This document shows positions 34,398-41,939 of a DNA stretch of 64,000 bases, piece after piece. A program made the translations under genes and the position numbers. Each line of letters begins with the position of its first letter. The first letter of the stretch is position 1. The stretch covers positions 62,001 through 126,000 of the forward strand of contig NZ_VFMU01000001.1 of assembly GCF_006715225.1 (NCBI RefSeq), written 5' to 3'. Below the pieces are notes generated by a model that saw nothing but the letters and a program-made list of their open reading frames with translations, searched no databases and was not told the DNA's origin. The DNA is from Arthrobacter sp. SLBN-112 (GTDB lineage Bacteria; Actinomycetota; Actinomycetes; Actinomycetales; Micrococcaceae).

Positions 34398-34979
34398 ATG
34401 AGCTATATCCCTGTCAGCAGGCGCACCATCCGGCGGCACCGCGAATCAGAGCGGTCCACCCGGCGCCTGGTTGCGGCCCTTTCCGCCGGGGCCGTCGGGG
34501 CATGGCTGTTGTCTGTGCTGCTATCGGCCGCGGTGTTCGTTGACGGCTACGTCCACAGCATCGATCTCGTCGTGCATGACCTATTCCTCGTTGTGGCTTT
34601 CGGCGCCATCATTCTGGTCGATTGGCACGGCTTCCTGTGGCTGATCGGACGGCGCACCCTCCGTGAGATCATTCGACTCGATGGTGCAGCTACACCCCTG
34701 ATCTGGGGCGGCCTTTTCGGCATGCTGGCCACCGGCGTGTTCCTGAGCCCGCACCTGGAGAACCCCATGACCGATGTGAAGCTCGCGGCGGTCCTTGTGC
34801 TCAGCCTGAACGGAATCATGCTGATCCCCCTCATGCGGCGGCTCGCGCGGTTGCCTGCCGAGGCTACCTTCAGGGACCTGACACTTGGCCAGCGCACGCA
34901 TTTGGTGTCCTGCCTGGTGGTCTCACAGCTGTGTTGGTGGACCGCGATCATCATTGGTTTCATAAACGCACAGTCCTGA
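34398..34979 (+). CDS. multi-pass membrane protein of unknown function
   Basis: A 193-residue protein with an arginine-rich cytoplasmic N-terminus (SRRTIRRHRESERSTRR) and about five transmembrane helices (ALSAGAVGAWLLSVLLSAAVF, LFLVVAFGAIILVDW, LIWGGLFGMLATGVFL, AAVLVLSLNGIMLIPLM and a last one ending IIIGFINAQS). His and Asp residues lie next to helices (DLVVHDL, VDWHGF). The start at 34398 has AGAGG at 7-nt spacing. I do not recognise the family; a heme- or quinone-linked membrane protein is conceivable but unsupported. It stands alone between repeat copies 2 and 3. Confidence 0.7.
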   Translation: MSYIPVSRRTIRRHRESERSTRRLVAALSAGAVGAWLLSVLLSAAVFVDGYVHSIDLVVHDLFLVVAFGAIILVDWHGFLWLIGRRTLREIIRLDGAATPLIWGGLFGMLATGVFLSPHLENPMTDVKLAAVLVLSLNGIMLIPLMRRLARLPAEATFRDLTLGQRTHLVSCLVVSQLCWWTAIIIGFINAQS

Positions 34980-35011
34980 AACGAAGGCACCTATACCTCC
35001 CATACCTGGGG

Positions 35012-35143
35012 GCCGCCGTCGTAGGCGCACCGGCAGTGAGCGACACGCAAAGACGCCTGTGACGCCCACATTCCCCTACGCGCCCCTATGCGGGTAGCGC
35101 CAGGGAATCTGCGCCTCGAAAACGAATCTGCGCAGCGTGGGCC
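35012..35143. repeat. dispersed intergenic repeat, copy 3
   Basis: Elements in order: GCCGCCGTCGTA, CGACACGCAAAGAC, CCTGTGACGCCCACATTCCCC, TAGCGCCAGGGAATCTGCGC, GAATCTGCGCAGCG. Collinear with copy 2 but more diverged. It lies in the 300-bp gap before the iron-box promoter. Confidence 0.6.
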
Positions 35144-35243
35144 GCGGCGCAGGTAGTTCCCCGGGCAGGTGCCCCGGCTACAGTCGGTGCCCGGGGGCCA
35201 ACACGGGCAGCCCGGCTTCCTCGTGCCCGCCGCAATAGTCCAG

Positions 35244-35273
35244 TTGAGTTAGGTTAGCCTCACCTTCTAAAGT
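35244..35273 (+). promoter_or_regulatory. promoter of a probably leaderless transcript
   Basis: TTGAGT (35244-35249), an 18-bp spacer and TAAAGT (35268-35273). The expected transcription start, 6-7 nt after the -10 box, falls on the GTG at 35280, and no ribosome-binding sequence precedes that GTG. The spacer is occupied by the iron box. Confidence 0.6.
35249..35267 (+). promoter_or_regulatory. DtxR/IdeR-type iron box
   Basis: TTAGGTTAGCCTCACCTTC matches the 19-bp DtxR/IdeR consensus TTAGGTTAGSCTAACCTAA at 15 of 19 positions, with the left half perfect. Lying between -35 and -10, it would let Fe(II)-loaded regulator block RNA polymerase, so the downstream gene should be induced by iron starvation. 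Confidence 0.75.
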
Positions 35274-35279
35274 GCTCCG

Positions 35280-37895
35280 GTGACGTTAGAGACAAAACTC
35301 GCCGGTGTCCCCTTCGCCGCCAACCTGGCCCGGTTCGGGGACCGCATTGCCGTCAATACCGGAAACGAGTCCCTGAGCTACAGCGAACTGGCCCTCCGCG
35401 TGGAAGACATGGCCCGGCGCCTGGGGCCCGGCCGGCGCCTCGTCGCGCTGGAGGCCGGGAACACGCTCCCGGCGCTGGTGGCCTACCTGGCCGCGCTGTC
35501 CTCGGGCAACCCGCTGCTGATCCTGCCTGCTGCGGGCGGCTCCGCTGCAGACGCGCTGCTGGCGGCCTACGATCCGGACGTTGTGGTCCGTGCGTCGGAC
35601 AATGAAGCGGTCCTGGACGTCCGGCGCGACCAGACCCGTCACGAACTTCACCCGGAACTCGCGCTGCTGCTCAGCACGTCCGGGTCCACGGGGTCGCCCA
35701 AGCTGGTGCGCATCTCCGGGGACAGCATCCAGGCCAATACCGCCGCGATCGCCGAGTACCTGCAGCTGCGTCCCTCTGACAAAGCGGCCACCACGCTCCC
35801 CCTCTCCTACTGCTACGGGATGAGCGTGGTGAACAGCCATCTCCTGGCGGGCGCGTCCCTGGCGCTGACGGACCTCTCGGTGGTGGACCCGTGCTTCTGG
35901 GACCTGGTCCGCACCGAACACGTGACATCCTTCGCGGCAGTGCCCTACACCTTCGACCTCCTGGACCGCGTGGGCTTCGAGGACATGGATGTGCCGAGCC
36001 TGCGCTACATCACCCAGGCCGGCGGACGGCTGGCTCCCGCCCGCGTGCGCTCCTGCGCCGAACAGGGCCGGCGGCAGGGGTGGGACCTGTTCGTGATGTA
36101 CGGGCAGACCGAGGCCACCGCCCGCATGGCCTACCTGCCGCCGGACCAGGCCTTGCAGAATCCGCAGGCCATCGGCGTGCCGATCCCGGGCGGGTCATTC
36201 CGGCTTGAGCCCGTGCCCGGCCTGGACGCCTCCGAACTGGTCTACTCCGGCCCCAACGTGATGCTGGGATACGCCGAACGGCCGGAGGACCTCAGCCTGG
36301 GGCGGGAGGTGACCGAGCTCCGCACCGGCGACCTGGCCCGGCTTGGAACCGACGGCCTCTACGAGATTGTGGGCAGGCGCAGCCGGTTCGTGAAGATTGT
36401 GGGTCTCCGGGTGGACTTGGGCCAGGTGGAGCGGCTGCTGGCGGACCTCGGGGTGACCGCGGCGGCCGCGGGCTCCGATGACGCGGTGGTGGCCGCCGTC
36501 GAAGGCGACCACGACCTGGCCCTGATCGCCAAAACCCTCGCCCAGGACCTGGGCCTGCCCCGCGCCGCCGTCGAACTTTACCCGGTGGAAGCCATCCCCC
36601 GCCTTGGCAACGGAAAGCCGGACTATCCCGCCGTCGCCGCCCTCGCCTGTGGAGGAGAAGAGGACGACGGCGGCCCGGCCGAGGTCCCGGACGCAGGTTC
36701 CACCGACGTGCGGCGCATCTTCGCCGAGGTGCTGGAGGTGGATAGCGTCGCCGGGACCGATTCGTTCGTGTCCTTGGGCGGCGATTCGCTGTCCTACGTG
36801 GCGGCGTCCGTCCGGCTGGAGCGGGCACTCGGCCACATCCCCGAAGGCTGGCACCTGATGCCGGTGTGCGAACTGACGCCTGCGCCGCACGTGGCGGGTG
36901 CCGCCGTCGCGCCGTCCGGAAAAGCTGCGCCTGCCGGGCGTCCTGCCCGTACCCTGAACCGATTGCACCGCCGGCTGGTCGCGCCGATGGAGACGGGGAT
37001 TGTGCTGCGCGCCGTGGCGATCATCGCGATCGTCTCCACGCACATCGGGTTCTTCCACTGGCAGGGCACCGCGCACGTGCTGATGGCGATGGCCGGTTAC
37101 AACTTTGCCCGTTTCCAGCTGTCCGGGGCGCGTGCGGAGCGGTTGCGGCGGCACCTGCGCAGCATTGCGCGGATCGTGGTGCCATCCGTTGCGGTGATTG
37201 CGCTCGCGTTCGCCGTGACGGACAAGTACGCCCTGCACAATGTGTTCCTGCTGAACGCGCTGGTGGGGCCGGAGGGGTGGAGCGATTACTCGCGGTTCTG
37301 GTTCGTGGAAGTCCTGGTCCACATCCTGATCGGGCTGGCCCTGGTGCTGGCGGTGCCGGCCGTTGACCGGCTGGTGCGCCGCTGGCCGTGGGCGTTTGGG
37401 ATGGCCCTGGTTGCCGTGGACCTGCCCCTGCTCTTTGGCCTGGTGGAGAGCCGTTACCCGGGCCAGGGGCCGGTGCTGTGGCTGTTCGGGCTGGGTTGGG
37501 CGGCGGCTGCGTCCCGCACGCTGTGGCAGCGGTGGGCCGTTACGGTTCTCGCTGCTGTGGCGGCTCCGGCTTCCTTTGAGGATCCGTACCGCAGCGGCAC
37601 CATCCTGGCCGGTTGCCTCATTTTGCTGTGGCTGCCCACGCTTCGGGTGCCGCGCGGACTCCACCGGATCACGGCGCTGCTGGCGAGCGCGTCGCTGTAC
37701 ATCTACGTCACGCACTGGCTGGTGTACCCGCTGCTTGATTCCGACAACCCCTCGGATAAGGGCCTGGCGGTGCTGGCATCCCTGGCCTGCGGTGTCCTCT
37801 ACTGGGCTGCGGCCACACGGGTCATGGGCCTGGCGGAACGGTGGTTGAAGCGGCGGCCGTTTTCGCGGGCCGCTGCTGCGCAGGCGGCTGCGTAG
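35280..37895 (+). CDS. adenylation-carrier-acyltransferase multidomain membrane protein
   Basis: An 871-residue fusion. Residues ~1-460 are an AMP-forming adenylation domain with LLLSTSGSTGSPKLV (P-loop, ~125), YGQTEATARM (~280), TGDLARLGTDGLYEIVGR (~355) and a C-terminal Lys in PRLGNGKPDY (~440). Residues ~475-550 are a phosphopantetheine carrier domain (DSFVSLGGDSLSY, Ser the attachment site). Residues ~570-860 are a ~9-helix acyltransferase-3-like membrane domain (IVSTHIGFFHWQGT, FWFVEVLVHILIGL, SLYIYVTHWLVYPLL). The likely chemistry is to activate a carboxylic or amino acid, load it on the carrier and hand it to the membrane domain. Start GTG 35280 appears leaderless under an iron box. 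Substrate and acceptor are unknown; siderophore tailoring or surface acylation fit. Confidence 0.8.
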   Translation: MTLETKLAGVPFAANLARFGDRIAVNTGNESLSYSELALRVEDMARRLGPGRRLVALEAGNTLPALVAYLAALSSGNPLLILPAAGGSAADALLAAYDPDVVVRASDNEAVLDVRRDQTRHELHPELALLLSTSGSTGSPKLVRISGDSIQANTAAIAEYLQLRPSDKAATTLPLSYCYGMSVVNSHLLAGASLALTDLSVVDPCFWDLVRTEHVTSFAAVPYTFDLLDRVGFEDMDVPSLRYITQAGGRLAPARVRSCAEQGRRQGWDLFVMYGQTEATARMAYLPPDQALQNPQAIGVPIPGGSFRLEPVPGLDASELVYSGPNVMLGYAERPEDLSLGREVTELRTGDLARLGTDGLYEIVGRRSRFVKIVGLRVDLGQVERLLADLGVTAAAAGSDDAVVAAVEGDHDLALIAKTLAQDLGLPRAAVELYPVEAIPRLGNGKPDYPAVAALACGGEEDDGGPAEVPDAGSTDVRRIFAEVLEVDSVAGTDSFVSLGGDSLSYVAASVRLERALGHIPEGWHLMPVCELTPAPHVAGAAVAPSGKAAPAGRPARTLNRLHRRLVAPMETGIVLRAVAIIAIVSTHIGFFHWQGTAHVLMAMAGYNFARFQLSGARAERLRRHLRSIARIVVPSVAVIALAFAVTDKYALHNVFLLNALVGPEGWSDYSRFWFVEVLVHILIGLALVLAVPAVDRLVRRWPWAFGMALVAVDLPLLFGLVESRYPGQGPVLWLFGLGWAAAASRTLWQRWAVTVLAAVAAPASFEDPYRSGTILAGCLILLWLPTLRVPRGLHRITALLASASLYIYVTHWLVYPLLDSDNPSDKGLAVLASLACGVLYWAAATRVMGLAERWLKRRPFSRAAAAQAAA

Positions 37896-38029
37896 GAGCA
37901 GGCCCGCAACGTGGAAAAGTGAATCAGGCCACTTCCCGACCCATCCGCTCTTCGGTGCGCTGCGAAGTACTGTTGTCTCCTCTCTGGGGATACCAACATC
38001 ACACGGACGTGTATGAGGAGATTTTCCTA

Positions 38030-38794
38030 ATGAACAAATCACTTCGCTTTATGGCAGTCCCCACCCTTGCCCTCGCCGCTCTCGCCCTGTCCGGTTCCCC
38101 TGCCATGGCCGCCGACGGTTCTTACCAGTCCACGTTGAAGCAGATCAACGGCAGCAAAGGCTCCGGCACCATCACGCTGGATGTCAAGGGCAACCAGGCC
38201 CACGTCGTCCTGAAGGTCTCGGGCATGCCCGCAACCTTCATGGACGCCCCGTACCCGCACGTGCAGCACATCCACGGCGGCGCCAAGGGCACCTGCCCCG
38301 ACCCTTCAGCGGACAAGGACGGGGACATGGTTGTCTCCACCACCGAAGGCGCTCCGTCCTACGGCGGCATCGTCACCACACTCTCAACCAGCGGCGACAC
38401 CAGCCCCGCAGCAGGCCTGGACCTCAAGGTCGGCGGACAGGGTGCCTCCTACACGGTTGACCGCACGTTCGAACTGAACGCCGAAACCAAGGCAGCGCTC
38501 GACGCCGGCACCGCAGTGGTTGTGGTGCACGGCCTTGACCCGGCCACCCTTAGCGCAGCAGGCCAGGCCGCAAAGAGCGACCTTGCCCCCACCCTGCCGC
38601 TTGCCGCTACCTCCCCGGCACTATGCGGGACCTTGACTGCTGGACAGATGAAGATGCCGGCCGGCGGTGCTAACACCGGCGTAGCCACCGAAACCGGCAC
38701 CGACACCGGAGCCCTCGCCATTGGCGGAGGCCTGGCCCTGGTGGCCCTCGCAGGCGGAGCCTACGCCGTCCGCCGCCGCAACGCAGCAGCCTAA
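38030..38794 (+). CDS. secreted CHRD-like surface protein with C-terminal anchor
   Basis: A 254-residue exported protein. The signal peptide ends at AMA-A near residue 26. Residues ~30-210 look like a CHRD-type beta domain (QINGSKGSGTITLDVKGNQA, PHVQHIHGGAKGTCPD, VVVHGLDPATLSA). The C-terminus has a G/T-rich linker, a hydrophobic helix (ALAIGGGLALVALAGGAYAV) and RRRNAAA, the layout of a sorting signal. No LPxTG or LAxTG motif is present, only NTG/DTG. It lies 24 bp upstream of a sortase gene, which suggests it is that enzyme's substrate. ATG at 38030 has GAGGAG upstream. Confidence 0.75.
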   Translation: MNKSLRFMAVPTLALAALALSGSPAMAADGSYQSTLKQINGSKGSGTITLDVKGNQAHVVLKVSGMPATFMDAPYPHVQHIHGGAKGTCPDPSADKDGDMVVSTTEGAPSYGGIVTTLSTSGDTSPAAGLDLKVGGQGASYTVDRTFELNAETKAALDAGTAVVVVHGLDPATLSAAGQAAKSDLAPTLPLAATSPALCGTLTAGQMKMPAGGANTGVATETGTDTGALAIGGGLALVALAGGAYAVRRRNAAA

Positions 38795-38818
38795 GCCAAA
38801 GCTGAACGGATCACTACT

Positions 38819-39535
38819 GTGACAACCAAGAATCCGGGCCGCCGTGGAGGTCCCTGGGCCCCCACGGCGGCCGGGCTTCTGCTCGCGCTTTCCTTGGCCG
38901 GCTGTGCCGCCGGACCCGCCACCGCTCCCGGCGCTGGAACGGCACCTTCCGCTTCCGTCTCATCGGCGGCCACTTCTCCGGCGGCGTCCATGGCCGCCGC
39001 AGTTCCCTCCCCCACTATTGCCGCCGCAGCACCCGCTGCTGCCCAGGCACCGGTGACCCCGTCACTCCCGGCGGCGCTGGCCGCTTCGGCTCCGGTGACC
39101 CTGCACATTCCCTCGATCGGGGTCCGGACGGACCTTCTTCAGCTGGGACTGGAGGACAACGGCTCCCTCCAAGTCCCGCAGGACACCGGCAACGGAGCCC
39201 CAGCGGGCTGGTACAGCGGCTCCCCGACCCCCGGTGAACGCGGCCCCTCGGTAATGCTGGGCCACGTCAACGCCCTCGGAGGCCACAAGGGTGTATTCGC
39301 GGACCTCCGCAAGCTCGCTCCCGGTGCCGAGATCAGCGTTTCGCGAACCGACGGCAGCATCGCCGTGTTCACCGTTGACCACGGCGCCCTGTACCCGAAA
39401 AACGAGTTCCCCACCCTCGAGGTCTACGGCAATACGGCCGGAGCTGAACTCCGGCTGATCACCTGCGACGGCTACGACCCCGCCACCGGACTCTTTGACG
39501 ACAACTACGTCATCTACGCCAAACTCAAAGCCTGA
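38819..39535 (+). CDS. class F-like sortase, probable lipoprotein
   Basis: A 238-residue sortase-fold protein. VTLHIPSIGVRTDLLQLGLEDNGSL starts the beta-barrel near residue 97. The catalytic His is in MLGHVNALGG (~147) and the catalytic Cys in LITCDGYDPATG (~216). The N-terminus (LLLALSLAGCAAG) is a lipobox, so it is probably a lipoprotein rather than a helix-anchored sortase, followed by a long A/P/S linker. The usual Arg after the catalytic Cys is not seen: the last strand reads LFDDNYVIYAKL. GTG at 38819 has ACGGA upstream. It sits between the CHRD-like protein and a second lipoprotein. Confidence 0.8.
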   Translation: MTTKNPGRRGGPWAPTAAGLLLALSLAGCAAGPATAPGAGTAPSASVSSAATSPAASMAAAVPSPTIAAAAPAAAQAPVTPSLPAALAASAPVTLHIPSIGVRTDLLQLGLEDNGSLQVPQDTGNGAPAGWYSGSPTPGERGPSVMLGHVNALGGHKGVFADLRKLAPGAEISVSRTDGSIAVFTVDHGALYPKNEFPTLEVYGNTAGAELRLITCDGYDPATGLFDDNYVIYAKLKA

Positions 39536-39582
39536 CACCCGGCCGCGCACCCCTCCCAGGCGCCGGCAGAATTGGATGCGCC

Positions 39583-40221
39583 ATGAATCAGCACAAGCTT
39601 TTACTGGCCTCCCTGGCCTTGTCCGCCACGCTGCTTTCCGGTTGTGCAACAGCTGCCGGATCCGTCACCCCTGCGCCGGGGGTCTCGACGGCGGCGGCCC
39701 CACCAGCAGCGTCATCTGAAGGTAGCCACCACGGCGGCGGGCACCACGACACTCAGTCATCATCCCCCGGGGCCGCTTCGGCTGATGGGCCCAGCGCCGC
39801 TGCCCTGATGGTCTGCGGGGACCAGCCAAATGAGAGGCTGAGGTCCATCCTGGACCTGGACAGGGACCCGCACACGATCGATAGCTGGGCCGACAGCACC
39901 TTCACCTGCACCTACCACCTGGCTGAAGGTGCGCTGGTCATCTCCGTGCAGGAGGCGGCGGACAAGCCATCAGCACTCAAATACTTCAACGCGATGCAGG
40001 CCTTGGCCAAGGGCGCTGCACCCATCGAAGGCCTGGCGAACCTCGGTTTTCCGGCCTATGAAACCGCCGATGGGTCCGCCGTGTTTCAGAAGGACAGCTT
40101 CGTGCTGAAGGTGGATGCCTCCAACTTGCCCACCACTTTGGGACCGGAAAGCATCACCCGCAACGCCCTGGCCTACCAGCTTTCCACCACCATCCTCGCC
40201 TGCTGGGTGGAACACCCGTAG
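39583..40221 (+). CDS. lipoprotein of unknown function
   Basis: A 212-residue protein with a clear lipobox (LSATLLSGC, Cys ~21), a low-complexity linker with a His-rich patch (SHHGGGHHD at ~48-56) and a globular domain from ~75 (ALMVCGDQPNERLRSIL, FTCTYHLAEGALVISVQE, GFPAYETADGSAVFQKD). The two cysteines in VCGDQ and FTCTYH may pair. I do not recognise the domain. It follows the sortase by 47 bp and is probably the third gene of that unit. Confidence 0.7.
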   Translation: MNQHKLLLASLALSATLLSGCATAAGSVTPAPGVSTAAAPPAASSEGSHHGGGHHDTQSSSPGAASADGPSAAALMVCGDQPNERLRSILDLDRDPHTIDSWADSTFTCTYHLAEGALVISVQEAADKPSALKYFNAMQALAKGAAPIEGLANLGFPAYETADGSAVFQKDSFVLKVDASNLPTTLGPESITRNALAYQLSTTILACWVEHP

Positions 40222-40299
40222 CCCCTCACCCGGAACTGCATGGTGATGGGACCTAGCCAGCCGCCGTCGTACGTTCCTGCCCAACCTGCCACCTAACGC

Positions 40300-40587
40300 T
40301 CAGTGGGCCGCGAAGAACTCCGCAACCAGCTTTTTCGGTGCACGTGCCGCCCAGGCGTCAATGAGGATCTCCTCCAGTTCGTCGCGTGAAATCTCACCCA
40401 GGCGCGACTCCTGCACCAGGACAGCGCTGTAACCGTTGAAGTGCGGGACGGTGAAAAACGGCAGGGACGGGTCCTCGACCAGGGCTGACGTGGCGGCGTC
40501 ATCGGGGACGACGATAACCAGCAGGTCAGTGAACAGCTCACCCGTGTCCTGGTCTACAGCAGTTTTGTGGGGTGCCCGATACAGCAC
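40300..40587 (-). pseudogene. truncated MmcQ/YjbR-family protein
   Basis: The frame encodes FFTVPHFNGYSAVLVQESRLG, then ELEEILIDAWAARAPKKLVAEF, which is the C-terminal half of MmcQ/YjbR proteins (usually ~115-125 residues). The N-terminal part, including the usual catalytic-looking R/W region, is missing: upstream codons (PFCHGTHVLYRAPHKTA) do not resemble the family. A GTG at 40587 could start a 95-residue product but has no ribosome site. It looks like a 5'-truncated remnant downstream of the GAF gene. Confidence 0.55.
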
Positions 40588-40663
40588 ATGCGTTCCATGA
40601 CAAAAAGGTAGCCCCGTTTTGTGAGGAGCGTCAGGCCGGCGTTTTTGCTGGCTTTTTGGAGTG

Positions 40664-41464
40664 TTAACTGCCTGAATCGATGCGGTTCTGGACGACCGCG
40701 GCCATCGCCCGGAGGACCTCTTGCTCAGAGCCGGAAAATGCATGGGGTTCCTGGTCGATGATGCACAGGCTTCCGATGTTCCACCCGCGCGGGCCGTGTA
40801 AGGGATAGCCGGCGTAAAAACGGATAAAGGGCTCGCCGACCACCAGCGGGTTAGCAGCGAACCGGTCATCGGTGAGCGTGTCATTGATGACGAGCATCGA
40901 GTTCGCCTCCACCGTCCGCGCGCAGAACGCGATCTCCCGGGGCGTTTCCGGGCGCAGGGGGCCCACCGCGGATTCCAGGAACTGGGTGTCTGCGGCGATG
41001 AGCGACATGGACGCAGTACTCACGCCAAAGTATTCCTTGGCGGCGACCACGACCTTGTCATAAAAAGGTCTCGTCCCTGAGCCCAGCAGACCCGTCTCGT
41101 GCAGGGACCGCAGCCGTTCCACCTCCGCCCGTTCAGGGCTGAGCAGTGACCGGCCGGCGGCTCCCAGTGCCGCCAAAAGATCCTCGTCACTAACCGATTC
41201 CCCATCAGCAGAATGCAACGCTGTCCCTGCACCCGGCTCCGTTACAGACAGCGGGCCATTATCCGCGGCGATTCCTTGGGCCCCCGCACCAACGTTGAAG
41301 TGATGTTCAGCCTCCGGCAGGGATAGCGCGCCATGGAGATAGGCGGACAACTCAAACTCTGAACAGCGGCGCCGCCCGAAATAAGACGGCCACGCTATCG
41401 TCGGGTCCAATCCGGCCAGGACGACGGCAGCCAGTTCACGCCGCCGCGCGCTCTCTCCATCCAC
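40664..41464 (-). CDS. GAF-domain sensor-like protein
   Basis: A ~266-residue cytoplasmic protein. Residues ~115-266 form a GAF domain (FYDKVVVAAKEYFGVSTASMSLIAADTQFLESAVG, AFCARTVEANSMLVINDTLTDDRF, IRFYAGYPLHGPRGWNIGSLCI). These domains bind small ligands or chromophores. The N-terminal ~90 residues (TIAWPSYFGRRRCSEFELSAYLHGAL) are a separate helical part that I do not recognise. No output domain (kinase, GGDEF, HTH) is present. GTG at 41464 is fixed by a strong AGGAGG at 8-nt spacing. A 32-bp dyad lies 60 bp upstream. Confidence 0.75.
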   Translation of the reverse strand: MDGESARRRELAAVVLAGLDPTIAWPSYFGRRRCSEFELSAYLHGALSLPEAEHHFNVGAGAQGIAADNGPLSVTEPGAGTALHSADGESVSDEDLLAALGAAGRSLLSPERAEVERLRSLHETGLLGSGTRPFYDKVVVAAKEYFGVSTASMSLIAADTQFLESAVGPLRPETPREIAFCARTVEANSMLVINDTLTDDRFAANPLVVGEPFIRFYAGYPLHGPRGWNIGSLCIIDQEPHAFSGSEQEVLRAMAAVVQNRIDSGS

Positions 41465-41524
41465 GCCGTACACCTCCTGTCGCAAAATTCCGTTCACCGC
41501 ACCTGACTGGGACCAGCCAGGCAC

Positions 41525-41556
41525 ACCACATTGATAAGTTTACTTACTAATGTGGT
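41525..41556. promoter_or_regulatory. 32-bp nested dyad operator upstream of the GAF gene
   Basis: Outer arms ACCACATT (41525-41532) and AATGTGGT (41549-41556) and inner arms TAAGT (41535-41539) and ACTTA (41542-41546) share one centre at 41540.5. Thirteen of 15 half-site positions pair (2-bp centre). This is a typical size for a MarR- or TetR-type operator. Confidence 0.6.
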
Positions 41557-41746
41557 GTGTGTGAACACGCTACCGGCCGGTAGGGGAAAGATCCGCGAAT
41601 TGCCGCATGTTGTCCGTGGCCATCACCGTGGGCGGACCGCGGCTGCATAGCCGGTTTTGAAGATGGGGGGTAAGTAGCCGGGTCATTGAAAACGCGTACC
41701 GATTACGGGGGATGCGCGGTGGGACGGGATCGTAGGGTGGTACCGG

Positions 41747-41807
41747 GAGCTGGCGGCGAAGGTGTTCGCCCTAGACTGCGAACGCCTACCCCAGCCGCCG
41801 CCAGCTC
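41747..41807. repeat. long hairpin of unknown role
   Basis: GAGCTGGCGGCG (41747-41758) pairs perfectly with CGCCGCCAGCTC (41796-41807). Inside it, AGGTGTTCGC pairs with GCGAACGCCT around a CCTAGACT loop. It could be a structured RNA, a terminator without a U-tract, or the scar of an element. Confidence 0.55.
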
Positions 41808-41939
41808 TCTACCCCGTGCGCTTTATGCGGCCGCAGCCGCTTCCGCTTCCGGCCCCTGACTTCCTAGTTCCAAAAGACCCTTTCTCCACGTTTCTGCAGG
41901 CCGTACGCTGTGGTCACCCATCGCTCAAAGGAGACATCC

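Larger units (their letters stand above)
41465..41939. other. 475-bp divergent gap with two large dyads
   Basis: No convincing gene. It contains the nested dyad at 41525-41556 close to the GAF gene and a long hairpin at 41747-41807. The rest (41557-41746 and 41808-41930) shows no repeat or promoter that I can defend, although both flanking genes must start transcription here. Confidence 0.5.

Noticed and set aside
36195..38042. 615-codon minus-strand frame under the multidomain enzyme
   Set aside because: Antisense shadow with low-complexity R/H/Q/P content.
38680..38794. LPxTG-type motif in the CHRD-like protein
   Set aside because: Only NTG and DTG occur before the helix; no L at the needed position, so no canonical sorting motif is claimed.
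41557..41746. Possible gene remnant in the gap left of the long hairpin
   Set aside because: Short stop-free stretches only; no ribosome site or protein-like composition.
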